From the NCBI RefSeq assembly GCF_019375555.1, contig NZ_JAHXDN010000002.1:620001-684000 (forward strand): a stretch of DNA of 64,000 nt, written 5' to 3'. This document shows positions 48,619 through 58,146 of the stretch, piece by piece. The translations under genes and the position numbers were made by a program. Source of the DNA: Roseobacter insulae (lineage in GTDB: Bacteria; Pseudomonadota; Alphaproteobacteria; Rhodobacterales; Rhodobacteraceae). The notes beneath the pieces are model-generated. The model was not told the DNA's origin and did not search any database. It saw nothing but the letters and a program-made list of their open reading frames with translations. How positions within the stretch are numbered: position 1 is the first letter of the stretch; each line of letters opens with the position of its first letter.

Positions 48619-50130
48619 TCAGCTGTTTCCCTGCCCCGAGAACCGGGCCGCATCGGCGGCAGCACGCCGGATGGCGTTCGATTTGTGCACGGTTTCCTGG
48701 AATTCGGCCTCGGGATCGCTGTCAAAGACCACACCGCCGCCCGCCTGAATATAGAGCGTCTGATCCTGCACGACCGCCGTGCGCAGGGCGATGCACATGT
48801 CCATGTCGCCGCCGGCACTGAAGTATCCGACGCCGCCGCCGTAAACGCCGCGTTTATCGGGTTCCAGCTCGTCGATGATCTCCATCGCGCGGACCTTGGG
48901 TGCGCCCGACACCGTCCCGGCGGGCATCCCGGCAAAGAATGCATCCAGCGCGTCCTTGTCCTGCTGCAACTCGCCAACCACGTTCGACACGATGTGCATC
49001 ACGTGGCTGTAGCGCTCGACGATGAATTCCTCCGTCGGGCGGACTGTGCCGATTTTCGCCACGCGTCCGACATCGTTGCGGCCCAGGTCCAGCAGCATCA
49101 GATGCTCCGCCAGTTCCTTCTGATCGGCCAGCAGATCGGCTTCCAGCGCCCGGTCTTCTTCGGGCGTCGCGCCGCGGGGACGGGTCCCGGCGATGGGCCG
49201 GATGGTCACTTCGTTGCCGAACACCCGGACCAGTATCTCCGGGCTCGCCCCGACCACCTGGAACCCGCCGAAATTGAAATAGAACATGAAAGGCGAGGGG
49301 TTCGTGCGTCGCAGGCTGCGATAGAGCGCAAAGGGGTCCTGTTTGAAATCCTGGGCCCAGCGTTGCGCGGGCACGACCTGAAAAATATCGCCCGCCCGAA
49401 TGTACGCGCGCGCTTTCTCCACGGCCGCCTTGTAGCCCTCGTGGGTGAAGTTGCTGACCGGTGCGCCGGGCGCTTCGGCCTCGCCGAGGTCGCGGGTGGC
49501 CGAGGGCATGGCCCGTTCCAGATCGCGCACCGCGTCCATCACCCGTTCCGCCGCCTGCGCGTAAGCGGCCCGGGCGGATTGCCCGTCGGACACCCAGGCA
49601 GGTGACACAACGGTGACCTCGCCCTTGACCCCGTCCAGAACCGCAACAACCGACGGGCGCATCATAACGGCGTCGGGCAGGCCGAGCGGATCCGGATTGA
49701 TATGCGGCAGATGTTCGACCAGCCGCACCATGTCGTAGCCAAGGTACCCAAAAAGCCCCGCGGCGGCCTGTGGCAGATCATCGGGCAGGTCAATCCTGCT
49801 TTCGGCCAGCAAGGCGCGCAGGGTATCGAGCGGATTGCCCTCCTGCGGCGTGAACGCCTCGGCATCGTAGCGGGCGGCGCGATTGATCTCGCTCAACGCG
49901 CCCCGGCACCGCCAGATCAGGTCAGGTTTCATCCCGATGATGGAGTAGCGCCCGCGCACTTCGCCACCCGTCACCGATTCCAGCACAAACGCGTCTTTCT
50001 GAGCGCCCGTGAGCTTGAGCATCAAGGAAACCGGGGTGTCCAGATCTGCTGCCAGCCGGGTGTAGACGATCTGGTTGCGGCCGGCCGCATAAGCGGCATC
50101 AAAGGCGTCGAATTCCGGGGTCAAAGCCAT
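48619..50130 (-). CDS. trpE: Anthranilate synthase component I
   Basis: The 503-residue TrpE has the N-terminal regulatory domain (FVLESVTGGEVRGRYSIIG, with the LLESxxxG-type feedback region) and the chorismate-binding domain (VVGASPEILVRV, RPIAGTRPRG, MLLDLGRNDVGR, GTVSGAPKVRAMEII). It converts chorismate to anthranilate with ammonia from TrpG. It is split from trpG-trpD-trpC by the deacetylase, GGDEF/EAL and AstE-like genes. No attenuator-like leader with Trp codons is seen upstream. Confidence 0.97.
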   Translation of the reverse strand: MALTPEFDAFDAAYAAGRNQIVYTRLAADLDTPVSLMLKLTGAQKDAFVLESVTGGEVRGRYSIIGMKPDLIWRCRGALSEINRAARYDAEAFTPQEGNPLDTLRALLAESRIDLPDDLPQAAAGLFGYLGYDMVRLVEHLPHINPDPLGLPDAVMMRPSVVAVLDGVKGEVTVVSPAWVSDGQSARAAYAQAAERVMDAVRDLERAMPSATRDLGEAEAPGAPVSNFTHEGYKAAVEKARAYIRAGDIFQVVPAQRWAQDFKQDPFALYRSLRRTNPSPFMFYFNFGGFQVVGASPEILVRVFGNEVTIRPIAGTRPRGATPEEDRALEADLLADQKELAEHLMLLDLGRNDVGRVAKIGTVRPTEEFIVERYSHVMHIVSNVVGELQQDKDALDAFFAGMPAGTVSGAPKVRAMEIIDELEPDKRGVYGGGVGYFSAGGDMDMCIALRTAVVQDQTLYIQAGGGVVFDSDPEAEFQETVHKSNAIRRAAADAARFSGQGNS

Positions 50131-50134
50131 GACG

Positions 50135-51973
50135 TCAGGGGAAATTCACATGCACCGCCTGCAACGCCTGCGGGTTGATCTGCGGGTTTGCGCGACGGGT
50201 CACATCCGCGCGGTAGATATCAAAGAGATCCTGTGCCAGAGCCTGTTCGGCCTGTTGTGCCAGCTGCATCCGCAGGGCGGCGGAGTCATCGTTCTCTTCG
50301 GGGCCGTCGATGGCATCCAGACGCACGACGACGATGGCGCCATCGTCTTCAAGGACCTCGACATCGCCGGTCGTCATGTCAAAGACGGCTGACATGAAGT
50401 CGGGCGGTGTGCCTCCCACGAAATCGCTGCGCAGCAGGTTCTCTTCCCGCACCGCGTCAAATCCGAGTTCCGCGAAGGTCGTCCCCGATTGCAGTTGCGG
50501 TAACTGGCTTTCGGTTTGAGCCACAAGCCGGTGCTGAACCTGACCTGCCTGCCATTGCGCACGCACGTCTTCGCGCACCTGCTCAAAGGGTGCCGGGCGG
50601 GGCGGCAACACGGCATCAAGTCGCATCGCAAAAAGACCACCATCATCCAGCTGATCGATTTCCGGGAAGTCTTCGACCGTCACGGCACTGGCCGCACGCC
50701 GGAAGGCTTCGTAGGCGGCAATGCCCTCTGTGGTCTCGAAACTCCAGTCGATCCGGTCGAGCACCATATCGGTGTCCGTCGCCAGCTCTTCCAGAGTGGC
50801 GCCCCCGGCAAGCAGGTCATCCAGATTTTCGGCCTGCGCTTCGACTAGGCGGCGGGCACGGTCGGCGGAAAGTTCCGGGCGCAGGATCGCCTGAGCGTCT
50901 TCAAAAGAGGTAAACTGCGCCGGCAACACCGCGTTGACCCGGAAAAGGGCGGGGCCGAGGCTGCTGGGCAAGGGACCAACCACCGCGCCGACCTCGGCTG
51001 CAAATACGGCCTCGCCCGCCGCGTCCAGATCGGCCTGGGTGACATCCCCCAGATCAATATCCGCCAGCGTCAGGCCACGCTCTTGCACCAGTGTGTCAAA
51101 CGCGGTGCCCACCTGCAGCGCGGCGGCCGCCTGATTTGCAGAGTCCTCATCGATATACGCCAGCCGTTCCACGAGCCGCCGTTCCGGCTGATTGAATTCC
51201 GCCTCCCGCAGATCATAGGCCTCCCGCAGATCCTCCTCTGCAATCTCCACCTGATCGATCATCGCATCGGGGCTGAGCAGCGCGTAGGTGATCTGCTTGG
51301 TTTCCGGCAGGGTAAAGGCGTCGATGTTCTCGTCGTAGTAGGCCCGCAGCGTTGCATCATCGGGGGTGTCGATGGCTTCCGTCAGGCTGGTGTCGTCCAG
51401 TCGGGTCCATGTGAAGCTGCGGCGTTCACCGACATAGTTGATCAGCGTGTCCACATAGGCATCGGGCATCACCACGCCACTGACGATCGCCCCCTGCAGG
51501 AGCGTGCGCGACACTTCTTCACGCAGCTGGGTTTCGAACTGCGCTTCGGACATACCGTTTTGTTCCAGCGCAAAACGATAGCCTTCGCGGTCGAATTCAC
51601 CATCGATGCCACGAAAGGCGGAAATCTCCAGAATGCGGTCGCGCAGGTTCGTGTCGCCAATCGACAGGCCGATCTGCGCCGCTTCGTGATCCAGTGCGCG
51701 CGTCGCGACCAGCCGTTGCAGAACCGCCTGGTCCAGCCCGATCTGCTGCGCCTGGGCAAATGGCAGAGCTTGCCCTGTCTGCTGTTCGACCGCGCGGATT
51801 TCCTGCTGAAGCTGACGCCCGTAGTTGTCGACAGAGACCGGCATATCACCGACCGAGCCGATCGTGCGGATCGTACCAGAGAGATTGGTGGCGCCAAAAC
51901 CCCCAAGGCCCAGGATCAACAGACCCAGCAGGATCCAGACGGCGGTTTTCGAGATGCTCATGCCCTTGGCCAT
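50135..51973 (-). CDS. ppiD: Peptidyl-prolyl isomerase PpiD-like periplasmic folding factor
   Basis: From ATG 51973 (MAKGMSISKTAVWILLGLL) the product is 612 residues with one N-terminal membrane anchor (about 9-29) and a SurA/PpiD N-terminal chaperone domain. A parvulin-like region occupies about 240-380 but the classical parvulin signature is weak, so isomerase activity is uncertain. It should help outer-membrane proteins fold in the periplasm. Frame sequence before 51973 is dropped. It lies directly upstream of trpE (4 bp). Confidence 0.88.
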   Translation of the reverse strand: MAKGMSISKTAVWILLGLLILGLGGFGATNLSGTIRTIGSVGDMPVSVDNYGRQLQQEIRAVEQQTGQALPFAQAQQIGLDQAVLQRLVATRALDHEAAQIGLSIGDTNLRDRILEISAFRGIDGEFDREGYRFALEQNGMSEAQFETQLREEVSRTLLQGAIVSGVVMPDAYVDTLINYVGERRSFTWTRLDDTSLTEAIDTPDDATLRAYYDENIDAFTLPETKQITYALLSPDAMIDQVEIAEEDLREAYDLREAEFNQPERRLVERLAYIDEDSANQAAAALQVGTAFDTLVQERGLTLADIDLGDVTQADLDAAGEAVFAAEVGAVVGPLPSSLGPALFRVNAVLPAQFTSFEDAQAILRPELSADRARRLVEAQAENLDDLLAGGATLEELATDTDMVLDRIDWSFETTEGIAAYEAFRRAASAVTVEDFPEIDQLDDGGLFAMRLDAVLPPRPAPFEQVREDVRAQWQAGQVQHRLVAQTESQLPQLQSGTTFAELGFDAVREENLLRSDFVGGTPPDFMSAVFDMTTGDVEVLEDDGAIVVVRLDAIDGPEENDDSAALRMQLAQQAEQALAQDLFDIYRADVTRRANPQINPQALQAVHVNFP

Positions 51974-52061
51974 AACTACCCTTCGTGCGCTGCACGTTTG
52001 TCCTTTGTTGGCGCTCTGTCTATGCGCAGCAGAGGTGGGGAGCAAGGGGTGTCACAGCGGC

Positions 52062-53231
52062 TCATGCACCTGTGAGCCGCTCAAAGAGCGCGGCAATGCC
52101 GCGGGCGTCAAGATTGGCAAATGCAATACGCAGCTGACTTCGGCCGCTTGCGTCGTCTTCGGGGCAGAACATCGTGCCGGGCAGGCACAGAATGCCCTGG
52201 TCCCGCACCAGCTTCGGGGCCAGTTCTGCAGAACTGATGTCAAAGGGGTGTGCCATATAGGCGAAATAGGCACCCAGCCCCAGCAGTTCCCACCCCCGAT
52301 CGGCAAGCTCGGGAAATCCTGTGGTAATGGCGGCGCGGCGGGCAAGGATTTCCGCCCGTTCCCCGGCCAGCCATTGCTGAAGGTTCTGCATCCCCCAAAG
52401 CGCCGCATGCTGTCCGATCTGCCCAGGGCAGATGGCAACGGTGTCGAGAAACTTCTCCACCTCCGCCAGCCGCGCGGATGCTGCCACCATCGCCCCGACG
52501 CGATGTCCCGTCAGGCGGTATGCCTTGGAAAAGGAATACAGATGGATCAGCGTGTCATCCCACTGCGCCTCCTCGAAGAGATCATGCGGTGCGCCGCTCT
52601 GACTGTGAAAATCGCGGTAGGTCTCATCCACGATCAGCGCGATGCCCTTCCTGCGCGCAAGATCAAAGAAGGCGCGGACGAGCCCCGAAGGATACTCAAC
52701 ACCAGCCGGGTTGTTGGGGGTGACCAGCGCGATCGCCCGGGTACGCGGCGTGATGAGCCCTTCCGCGACGTCCGGATCAGGCAAGAGATCGCGGCCGGTC
52801 TTCAGCGGTACAGTCGTGACCCCGGACATATCGAGCCACATTTTATGATTGAAATACCATGGGGTTGGCAGGATAACTTCATCCCCGTCGGCGCAGAGCG
52901 AGGCAATCGCCGCGGCAAAGGCCTGATTGCAGCCCGAGGTGATGGCCACTTGCCCGGCAACAACCGCGCCGTTGTAATGGGTACGGGTTTGTTCCGCCAA
53001 TGCCGCGCGCAGGTCAGGCAACCCCAGAACGGGTCCGTAGAGATGCGCATCGTCACGGGTCAGGGCGACATCCGCCATGACCCGCCGCAGGGCATCCGGC
53101 GGGGGGTCGACAGGCGCCGCCTGGCTGACATTCATCAGGGGGCGGTCGTCGGGAAAGGTCACGCCATCGAGCCACCGGCGCGCCTCCATGACCGGGGGGG
53201 CGAAGGTCGTCGCCGTTCGGGGCAAAGTCAT
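52062..53231 (-). CDS. Pyridoxal-phosphate-dependent aminotransferase (class I/II)
   Basis: A 389-residue fold-type I aminotransferase: VTPNNPAGVEYP, IVDETYRDF, and SFSKAYRLTGHRVGA with the PLP-binding Lys. The family covers aspartate/aromatic aminotransferases; specificity is not deducible. It is 88 bp upstream of ppiD on the same strand. Immediately upstream is dispersed repeat copy 3. Confidence 0.88.
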   Translation of the reverse strand: MTLPRTATTFAPPVMEARRWLDGVTFPDDRPLMNVSQAAPVDPPPDALRRVMADVALTRDDAHLYGPVLGLPDLRAALAEQTRTHYNGAVVAGQVAITSGCNQAFAAAIASLCADGDEVILPTPWYFNHKMWLDMSGVTTVPLKTGRDLLPDPDVAEGLITPRTRAIALVTPNNPAGVEYPSGLVRAFFDLARRKGIALIVDETYRDFHSQSGAPHDLFEEAQWDDTLIHLYSFSKAYRLTGHRVGAMVAASARLAEVEKFLDTVAICPGQIGQHAALWGMQNLQQWLAGERAEILARRAAITTGFPELADRGWELLGLGAYFAYMAHPFDISSAELAPKLVRDQGILCLPGTMFCPEDDASGRSQLRIAFANLDARGIAALFERLTGA

Positions 53232-53289
53232 GGTCTCACCTTTCCTCTGTCTGCTGGTCGTTCTGGGGCCGCATCGCGCACCGGGCTGG

Positions 53290-53322
53290 CTTCTCTGGTT
53301 CGGAAATATCCCCGCCGGAGGC
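53290..53322 (-). repeat. Dispersed intergenic repeat, copy 3
   Basis: Plus strand CTTCTCTGGTTCGGAAATAT then CCCCGCCGGAGGC, the reverse complement of GCCTCCGGCGGGGATATTT plus GAACCAGAGAAG. It is nearly identical to copy 1 at 7657-7690. It lies between the aminotransferase and gpt genes. Confidence 0.75.
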
Positions 53323-53336
53323 TGAAAGTTCTTCTG

Positions 53337-53849
53337 TCAATCGGTCCCGCGGTAGGGTTCGACGTATTGCAGGGCCATGTCCCAGGGGAAAAAGATCCAC
53401 GTGTCCTGGCTGACTTCTGTGATGAATGTATCGACCTGCGGGCGGCCCTTCGGTTTTGCGTAAACGGTCGCAAAATGGGCCTTGGGGTAGTTGGCCCGCA
53501 CCACTTCGAGCGTTTTGCCGCTGTCGACCAGATCGTCGATGATGAGAATGCCGGTCCCGTCCCCCATCAGATCGGGGTCCGGGGCCTTGAGTATCTTGGC
53601 CTCGGATTGTTTCTGGTGATCGTAGGACTTGATCGAAATCGTGTCGACGGTGCGGATGTCCAACTCGCGTGCGGCAATCATCGCCGGCGCCATGCCACCG
53701 CGCGTGATCGCCACGACCGCGCGCCAGCCGCCGTTATCCGGCCCCTGACCGTCCAGCCGCCACGCCAGCGCGCGGCTGTCACGGTGAATCTGGTCCCAGC
53801 TGATGTGAAAGCCTTTCTCGTGGGGCAGGCGGCTTGGATCATTGCTCAT
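53337..53849 (-). CDS. gpt: Xanthine(-guanine) phosphoribosyltransferase
   Basis: From ATG 53849 ([18 protein letters not shown]) the product is 170 residues. [16 protein letters not shown] is the PRPP-binding loop and [13 protein letters not shown] the purine side. It salvages xanthine/guanine. It starts one base after the LysE stop, on the same strand. Confidence 0.93.
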   Translation of the reverse strand: MSNDPSRLPHEKGFHISWDQIHRDSRALAWRLDGQGPDNGGWRAVVAITRGGMAPAMIAARELDIRTVDTISIKSYDHQKQSEAKILKAPDPDLMGDGTGILIIDDLVDSGKTLEVVRANYPKAHFATVYAKPKGRPQVDTFITEVSQDTWIFFPWDMALQYVEPYRGTD

Positions 53850-53850
53850 G

Positions 53851-54456
53851 TCAGTTCCTTTCGACAAGCAGACGCAGGCCCAGGGCCCCGAGGAGGGTCG
53901 CGGCGATGCGGTCAAATACAGGTTTCGCGCTCAGGTACCCGCGACGTGCGGGGGCGCTGGACAGCAGAACGGCAAACAGACTGTAAAAGCCGATCTCCAG
54001 CACAAGGTGGTTGGTGACGATCAGCGCGATTTCCGGTGCCGTCAGACCCTGCGGGAATACCACGAGTATCACCGCGGCGGCGAACAGCATGGATTTCGGG
54101 TTGCCGATATTGACCATCAGGCCCGAGGCGAATGCCCGTCCGCCGGGGCGGGCGGTGTCCGGCAGCGGGGACCGGGCCTGCCGCCAGGTTTGTACCGCGA
54201 TGTAAAGCAGATAGAGCGCCCCGCCGATCTTGAGCACCGTGTAGGCCCAAGGAAAGAGGCGAAACAAGCTTTCCAGCCCCAGCAAAGCGGCCAGTGTCCA
54301 GCCTGCCGCGGCAAGGCCAAGGCCCAGCCCGGTGGCGAGCGCCGCCCGGCGGCCCGCGGCCACGCAGGTCTTGATAAAGTAGATCAGCGCGGCACCCGGA
54401 CTGGCGATTGCCGCCATCAGCACAAGGTTGAAAGCGATCAGGCTCTCGACAGTCAC
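53851..54456 (-). CDS. LysE/RhtB-family amino acid exporter
   Basis: A 201-residue membrane protein of normal LysE length with about six hydrophobic segments; [23 protein letters not shown] and [14 protein letters not shown] are family-typical. The start is a GTG at 54456. Exports an amino acid or homoserine-lactone-like compound; the ligand is unknown. Confidence 0.88.
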   Translation of the reverse strand: MTVESLIAFNLVLMAAIASPGAALIYFIKTCVAAGRRAALATGLGLGLAAAGWTLAALLGLESLFRLFPWAYTVLKIGGALYLLYIAVQTWRQARSPLPDTARPGGRAFASGLMVNIGNPKSMLFAAAVILVVFPQGLTAPEIALIVTNHLVLEIGFYSLFAVLLSSAPARRGYLSAKPVFDRIAATLLGALGLRLLVERN

Positions 54457-54459
54457 CGA

Positions 54460-55266
54460 TTACTCCCTGCTCATGTCGGGTGCGTCCACCGCCTTCATCC
54501 CCACCACGTGGTACCCGGCATCCACATGCAGGTTTTCACCCGTTGTCCCGGAGCCCAGATCAGACAGCAGGAAGAGCGCCGCCTTGCCCACGTCTTCGGT
54601 GGTCACATTCCGGCGCAACGGAGAGTTATATTCATTCCATTTCATGATGTAGCGAAAATCGCCGATCCCGGAGGCGGCCAGCGTCTTGATTGGACCTGCG
54701 GAGATCGCGTTGACGCGGATGCCGTCCTTGCCGAGGTCTTCCGCCAGATATTGCACCGAGGCTTCAAGCGCCGCCTTCGCAACACCCATCACATTATAAT
54801 GCGGCATGACTTTTTCAGCGCCGTAATAGGTGAGGGTCAGGCAGGAGCCGCCCTTCGACATCATCTTCTCCGCCCGCTGCACCACCGCAGTAAAGGAATA
54901 CACCGAAATATCCATCGACAGCGCGAAGTTACCGCGGCTTGTGTCCACGTAACGGCCGCGCAGTTCGTTCTTGTCCGAGAACCCGATGGCGTGCACCACG
55001 AAATCCAGCGTGTCCCAATGCTCCTTCAGGTTGTCGAAAAGCGCATCCAGCGAGGCCTCGTCACCCACGTCGCAGGGCAATACGATGTCGCTGCCCAATT
55101 GCGCGGCCAGCGGATCCACCCGCTTCTTCAGCGCGTCACCCTGATAGGAGAAAGCAAGCTCTGCACCCGCGTCCGCACAGGCTTTGGCAATGCCCCAGGC
55201 GATGGATTTATCGTTGGCCAGGCCCATAATCAGGCCGCGCTTGCCCGCCAGAAGATCATTTCCCAT
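54460..55266 (-). CDS. fabI: Enoyl-ACP reductase FabI
   Basis: The 268-residue SDR-fold protein begins [21 protein letters not shown], the FabI nucleotide loop. The Tyr-x6-Lys pair is in [11 protein letters not shown]. It reduces trans-2-enoyl-ACP in fatty acid elongation and is the likely target of triclosan-type inhibitors. GAGGAAC precedes the ATG at 55266. It is divergent from pdxH. Confidence 0.96.
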   Translation of the reverse strand: MGNDLLAGKRGLIMGLANDKSIAWGIAKACADAGAELAFSYQGDALKKRVDPLAAQLGSDIVLPCDVGDEASLDALFDNLKEHWDTLDFVVHAIGFSDKNELRGRYVDTSRGNFALSMDISVYSFTAVVQRAEKMMSKGGSCLTLTYYGAEKVMPHYNVMGVAKAALEASVQYLAEDLGKDGIRVNAISAGPIKTLAASGIGDFRYIMKWNEYNSPLRRNVTTEDVGKAALFLLSDLGSGTTGENLHVDAGYHVVGMKAVDAPDMSRE

Positions 55267-55420
55267 GAAGGTTCCTCAGTTATCGGTTGGAGTTTTTCCC
55301 TCTGTGTCCTTTAGGCGATTGCGCGAGGCCCATCAAGGCTGGTTGCTGGCCCGGCACTGCACCCTTGACCTTTGGCGCGGTTCGTCCAATTGCTGGACAG
55401 ACACAGGAGATGAGGACGAT

Positions 55421-56026
55421 ATGGACACCAGAAGCGGAAAATTTGCAGGCGACAACCCGTTTGAAATTGCCGATCGCTGGTTGTCCGAGGCTGAAGAGAC
55501 CGAGCCGAATGACCCCAACGCCATTGCGCTGAGCACCGTTGACGCCACAGGCATGCCGAATGCCCGCATGGTGCTGCTGAAAGCGATCGAGCCCGATGCC
55601 TTTGTGTTCTACACCAACTACGAAAGCGCCAAGGCCGGGGAACTGGATGCCGCGGGCAAGGCGGCCTTCGTGATGCATTGGAAAAGCCTGCGCCGGCAGA
55701 TCAGGGTGCGCGGCGTCGTCGAGAAAGAGGATGGCGCGAAGGCGGATGCGTATTTTGCGTCCCGGTCACTCAAAAGCAGGCTGGGCGCCTGGGCGTCGCA
55801 GCAATCGCGTCCGCTGGCCAGTCGCGCGGCACTGATGGCGGAAGTTGCGAAAGTGACCGCCAAACACGGGACAAACCCGAAACGACCGCCGTTCTGGGGC
55901 GGGTTTCGGATCCTTCCGCATGAAATCGAGTTCTGGGCCGACGGTGATTTCAGGCTGCATGACCGGTTTGTCTGGCGACGCGAGGCGCCGGGTGATGCCT
56001 GGTCGATCACGCGCCTCAACCCATAG
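55421..56026 (+). CDS. pdxH: Pyridoxamine 5'-phosphate oxidase
   Basis: From ATG 55421 ([16 protein letters not shown]) the product is 201 residues; the longer frame is the divergent fabI region. FMN-binding blocks are [20 protein letters not shown] and [11 protein letters not shown], and the C-terminal [11 protein letters not shown] segment is typical. It makes PLP from PMP/PNP. GAGGACGAT precedes the start. Confidence 0.94.
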   Translation: MDTRSGKFAGDNPFEIADRWLSEAEETEPNDPNAIALSTVDATGMPNARMVLLKAIEPDAFVFYTNYESAKAGELDAAGKAAFVMHWKSLRRQIRVRGVVEKEDGAKADAYFASRSLKSRLGAWASQQSRPLASRAALMAEVAKVTAKHGTNPKRPPFWGGFRILPHEIEFWADGDFRLHDRFVWRREAPGDAWSITRLNP

Positions 56027-56034
56027 GTGTCAAG

Positions 56035-56107
56035 GTCGGTATCACACGCCTAGAAATAGTGTTTGTCAGCGCACAATAAATTGTGCGTAGATGAGAGGCG
56101 TACCGAC
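56035..56107. promoter_or_regulatory. Long bulged stem with inner palindrome just after pdxH
   Basis: Outer 12-bp stem: GTCGGT (56035-56040) and ACGCCT (56046-56051) pair with AGGCGT-ACCGAC (56096-56107), leaving a five-base bulge. Inside is the perfect palindrome CGCACAAT/ATTGTGCG (56070-56087, two-base loop). It begins nine bases after the pdxH stop. No U-run, so not a simple terminator. Confidence 0.5.
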
Positions 56108-56307
56108 ATTACAATGATTTACGCGACAGTTTTCCATTTTAGCGGGAAATGTGTCCCAATTCACGACCGCGTGAAGGTTGCGTGATGGGTTTTTGAGTAT
56201 TACCCGCCATTTTTCGAGCAGAAGTTTTTGTATTTCAACTTGAAACAAGAAAGCCAAATCGCGCAAGACTGTGTTAAAAGAAGTTACTGCGACCGAAAGT
56301 AGACTGT

Positions 56308-56844
56308 GTGAGCGAGACCGAAGAAATATCTTCCCCCGTAACTGGGTTGGTTAAATGGTTTGATCCGGTAAAGGGGTTCGGCTTCGTTGTCTCGGACGCG
56401 GGCGGTCCCGATATTCTGTTGCACGTTAACGTTTTGCGCAACTTCGGGCAAAGCTCGGTTGCCGATGGTGCCCGGGTCGAACTGGAAGTGCAGCGCACCG
56501 AACGCGGTGTGCAGGCAACGCAGGTTCTGGCCTTGCTGCCGCCCCAGGCGGGTGAGTCGGTGGGGCTGTCGGATATCGCGGCGCTCGATCCGGAAATCGT
56601 CGCCTCCGCCCCGCTGGAACCTGCGCGCGTCAAATGGTTCGACAAGGGCAAGGGTTTCGGCTTTGCCAATGTCTTTGGCCGGCGCGACGACATTTTTCTG
56701 CACATGGAAGTGCTGCGCCGCTCCGGCCTGTCGGACCTCGCGCCCGGCGAAGCCCTGGCCTTGCGGGTGATCGAGGGCAAGCGCGGCCATATGGCCGCGG
56801 AAGTCTTCGCCTGGGAAGCTGCATTGGATTCTTCGGGCTCATGA
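56308..56844 (+). CDS. Protein with two cold-shock domains
   Basis: The 178-residue protein starts at a GTG (56308). Two cold-shock domains are visible: residues about 10-72 (GLVKWFDPVKGFGFVVSD) and 103-170 (RVKWFDKGKGFGFANVFG), each with the RNP1 KGFGF motif. It binds single-stranded nucleic acid and is probably a stress- or cold-linked RNA chaperone; single-domain forms of about 70 residues are the common kind. It overlaps the DUF192 gene as ATGA. Confidence 0.92.
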   Translation: MSETEEISSPVTGLVKWFDPVKGFGFVVSDAGGPDILLHVNVLRNFGQSSVADGARVELEVQRTERGVQATQVLALLPPQAGESVGLSDIAALDPEIVASAPLEPARVKWFDKGKGFGFANVFGRRDDIFLHMEVLRRSGLSDLAPGEALALRVIEGKRGHMAAEVFAWEAALDSSGS

Positions 56845-57302
56845 CCCTGCGCGCCGCGCTGTTCGGATGTCTTCTGGCGCAACCCGTCTGGGCGCAGGAC
56901 TGTCGCGACGATACCGTCTTTCTGAAAGGTGACTGGGGGCAGGCGCGGTTTGCCGTTGAAATCGCGGATGACGCGCGTGAGCGTGCCCAGGGCCTGATGC
57001 ACCGCGAGAGCCTGCCGAGCGCTGCGGGCATGCTTTTTGTCTATGACCGACCACAGCGGCTGTCGTTCTGGATGCGCAATACGCTGATCGAACTGGATTT
57101 GCTGTTCATCGATGCCACGGGCACCGTTCAGCACATTCATCACCGCGCCCGACCGCTGGATGAAACGCCGATCCCCGGGGGCGATAACCTGACCCATGTG
57201 CTGGAAATCAACGGTGGTCTGGCCAGGGCGATGGGGATAAGTCCCGGCACCGTCCTGCGGCACCCAACATTTTCGAAAACGGATGCCAAATGGTCCTGTT
57301 AG
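56841..57302 (+). CDS. DUF192 secreted protein
   Basis: A 153-residue protein with a signal peptide (MTLRAALFGCLLAQPVWAQ) and the DUF192 fold: GLMHRESLP, MLFVYDRPQRLSFWMRNTLIELDLLF. The function of DUF192 is not established. It overlaps the cold-shock gene stop, so the two are translated in tandem. Confidence 0.9.
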   Translation: MTLRAALFGCLLAQPVWAQDCRDDTVFLKGDWGQARFAVEIADDARERAQGLMHRESLPSAAGMLFVYDRPQRLSFWMRNTLIELDLLFIDATGTVQHIHHRARPLDETPIPGGDNLTHVLEINGGLARAMGISPGTVLRHPTFSKTDAKWSC

Positions 57303-57343
57303 GGGTTTTCAATCCGTTTGACCCCGTCTAAAGAGGCGCAAGT

Positions 57344-57420
57344 CGGAGCGTGGCGCAGCCTGGTAGCGCACCTGTTTTGGGTACAGGGGGTCGGAGGTTC
57401 GAATCCTCTCGCTCCGACCA
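57344..57420 (+). tRNA. tRNA-Pro, anticodon TGG
   Basis: 77 nt with encoded CCA. Acceptor stem CGGAGCG (57344-57350) pairs with CGCTCCG (57410-57416). The anticodon stem CCTGT/ACAGG encloses TTTGGGT (57376-57382), anticodon TGG at 57378-57380. T-arm GGTTCGAATCC is present. Confidence 0.97.
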
Positions 57421-57462
57421 CTTTTCACCACGCATGTCTTGTTCCGGTGGCTCTGCGCGCCA

Positions 57463-57987
57463 TCAGGCCAGCAGCGCCCTTGCTTTCCTGATGCGCACGG
57501 CGATCGCCCCCGAGGGGTAGTCCGGCGCAGCAAGCGCAAGCACCCCGAGCGCCTCTTCGCGGTATTCCGGAAACTGATCCGCAAGGAGCGCCAGCGCGAA
57601 ATAGGCCCAGGCAATCACGAGCTTGTTGCTGTCAGCGAGGGACTTGAGCACGAAGGCCTTCACATCCGACCGAAGGGTTCGGGGGACGGCGATGGCCGGC
57701 ATCGTCTGCAGCACATGCAGTTTGGCTTCCCAATGCACCAGCCTGCCGACCCCTCGATAAAACGCATGGCGGTCGTCGTCGGAAAATGATGCCCCGCCTT
57801 TCTCGCAGTGATGCTTGATCAGCCAGGTCGCACCGCGTTCGCACTCTTCACGGCGGCTGCACCGGATCAAGGCGGGCAAAAAATCCTCCTGATGTTGGTA
57901 GCGCTGGTAGATATCGGCGATGTCGGTCGCTGACGTCTGGTCCCAAGGCTCCAGCGCCATCGCCAGATCGGACGAAGATGCGGACAT
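57463..57987 (-). CDS. HEAT-repeat-like protein of unknown function
   Basis: The ATG at 57987 has GGGAG seven bases upstream and is preferred over 57993, giving 174 residues. The sequence is mostly alpha-helical and leucine/alanine-rich with repeating helix pairs (FVLKSLADSNKLVIAWAYFALALLAD), like HEAT-type scaffolds. No catalytic motif, signal peptide or membrane span. The gene reads away from nrdJ; a strong NrdR-like box is 144 bp upstream of its start. I do not recognise the family. Confidence 0.7.
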   Translation of the reverse strand: MSASSSDLAMALEPWDQTSATDIADIYQRYQHQEDFLPALIRCSRREECERGATWLIKHHCEKGGASFSDDDRHAFYRGVGRLVHWEAKLHVLQTMPAIAVPRTLRSDVKAFVLKSLADSNKLVIAWAYFALALLADQFPEYREEALGVLALAAPDYPSGAIAVRIRKARALLA

Positions 57988-58130
57988 TGGCATGCTCCCG
58001 TGTTTTAAGGGCTGGCTGTGAACCCCATAAAAACGTGCGCGCAGGCTCCCGTAAAGGAATCATGCGGGGCCAAGGGGTATCGCGGCTTTGGATTTCGGCA
58101 CTATCGTGCATTTATCCCCTTGCGCGTCTG

Positions 58131-58146
58131 ACACTACATCTTGTGG
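58131..58146. promoter_or_regulatory. NrdR-like box, distal
   Basis: ACACTACATCTTGTGG. Its reverse complement matches 14 of 16 positions of the proximal box at 58564-58579, and it fits the NrdR consensus of paired CACWA/TWGTG half-sites. It could serve either the HEAT-like gene to the left or a second nrdJ promoter. Confidence 0.5.

Noticed and set aside
48619-50134. Tryptophan attenuator before trpE
   Set aside because: Only 4 bp separate ppiD and trpE, with no Trp-rich leader peptide.
56066-56266. 66-codon minus-strand frame
   Set aside because: Lies over the nested palindromes, no ribosome site, no homology-like features.
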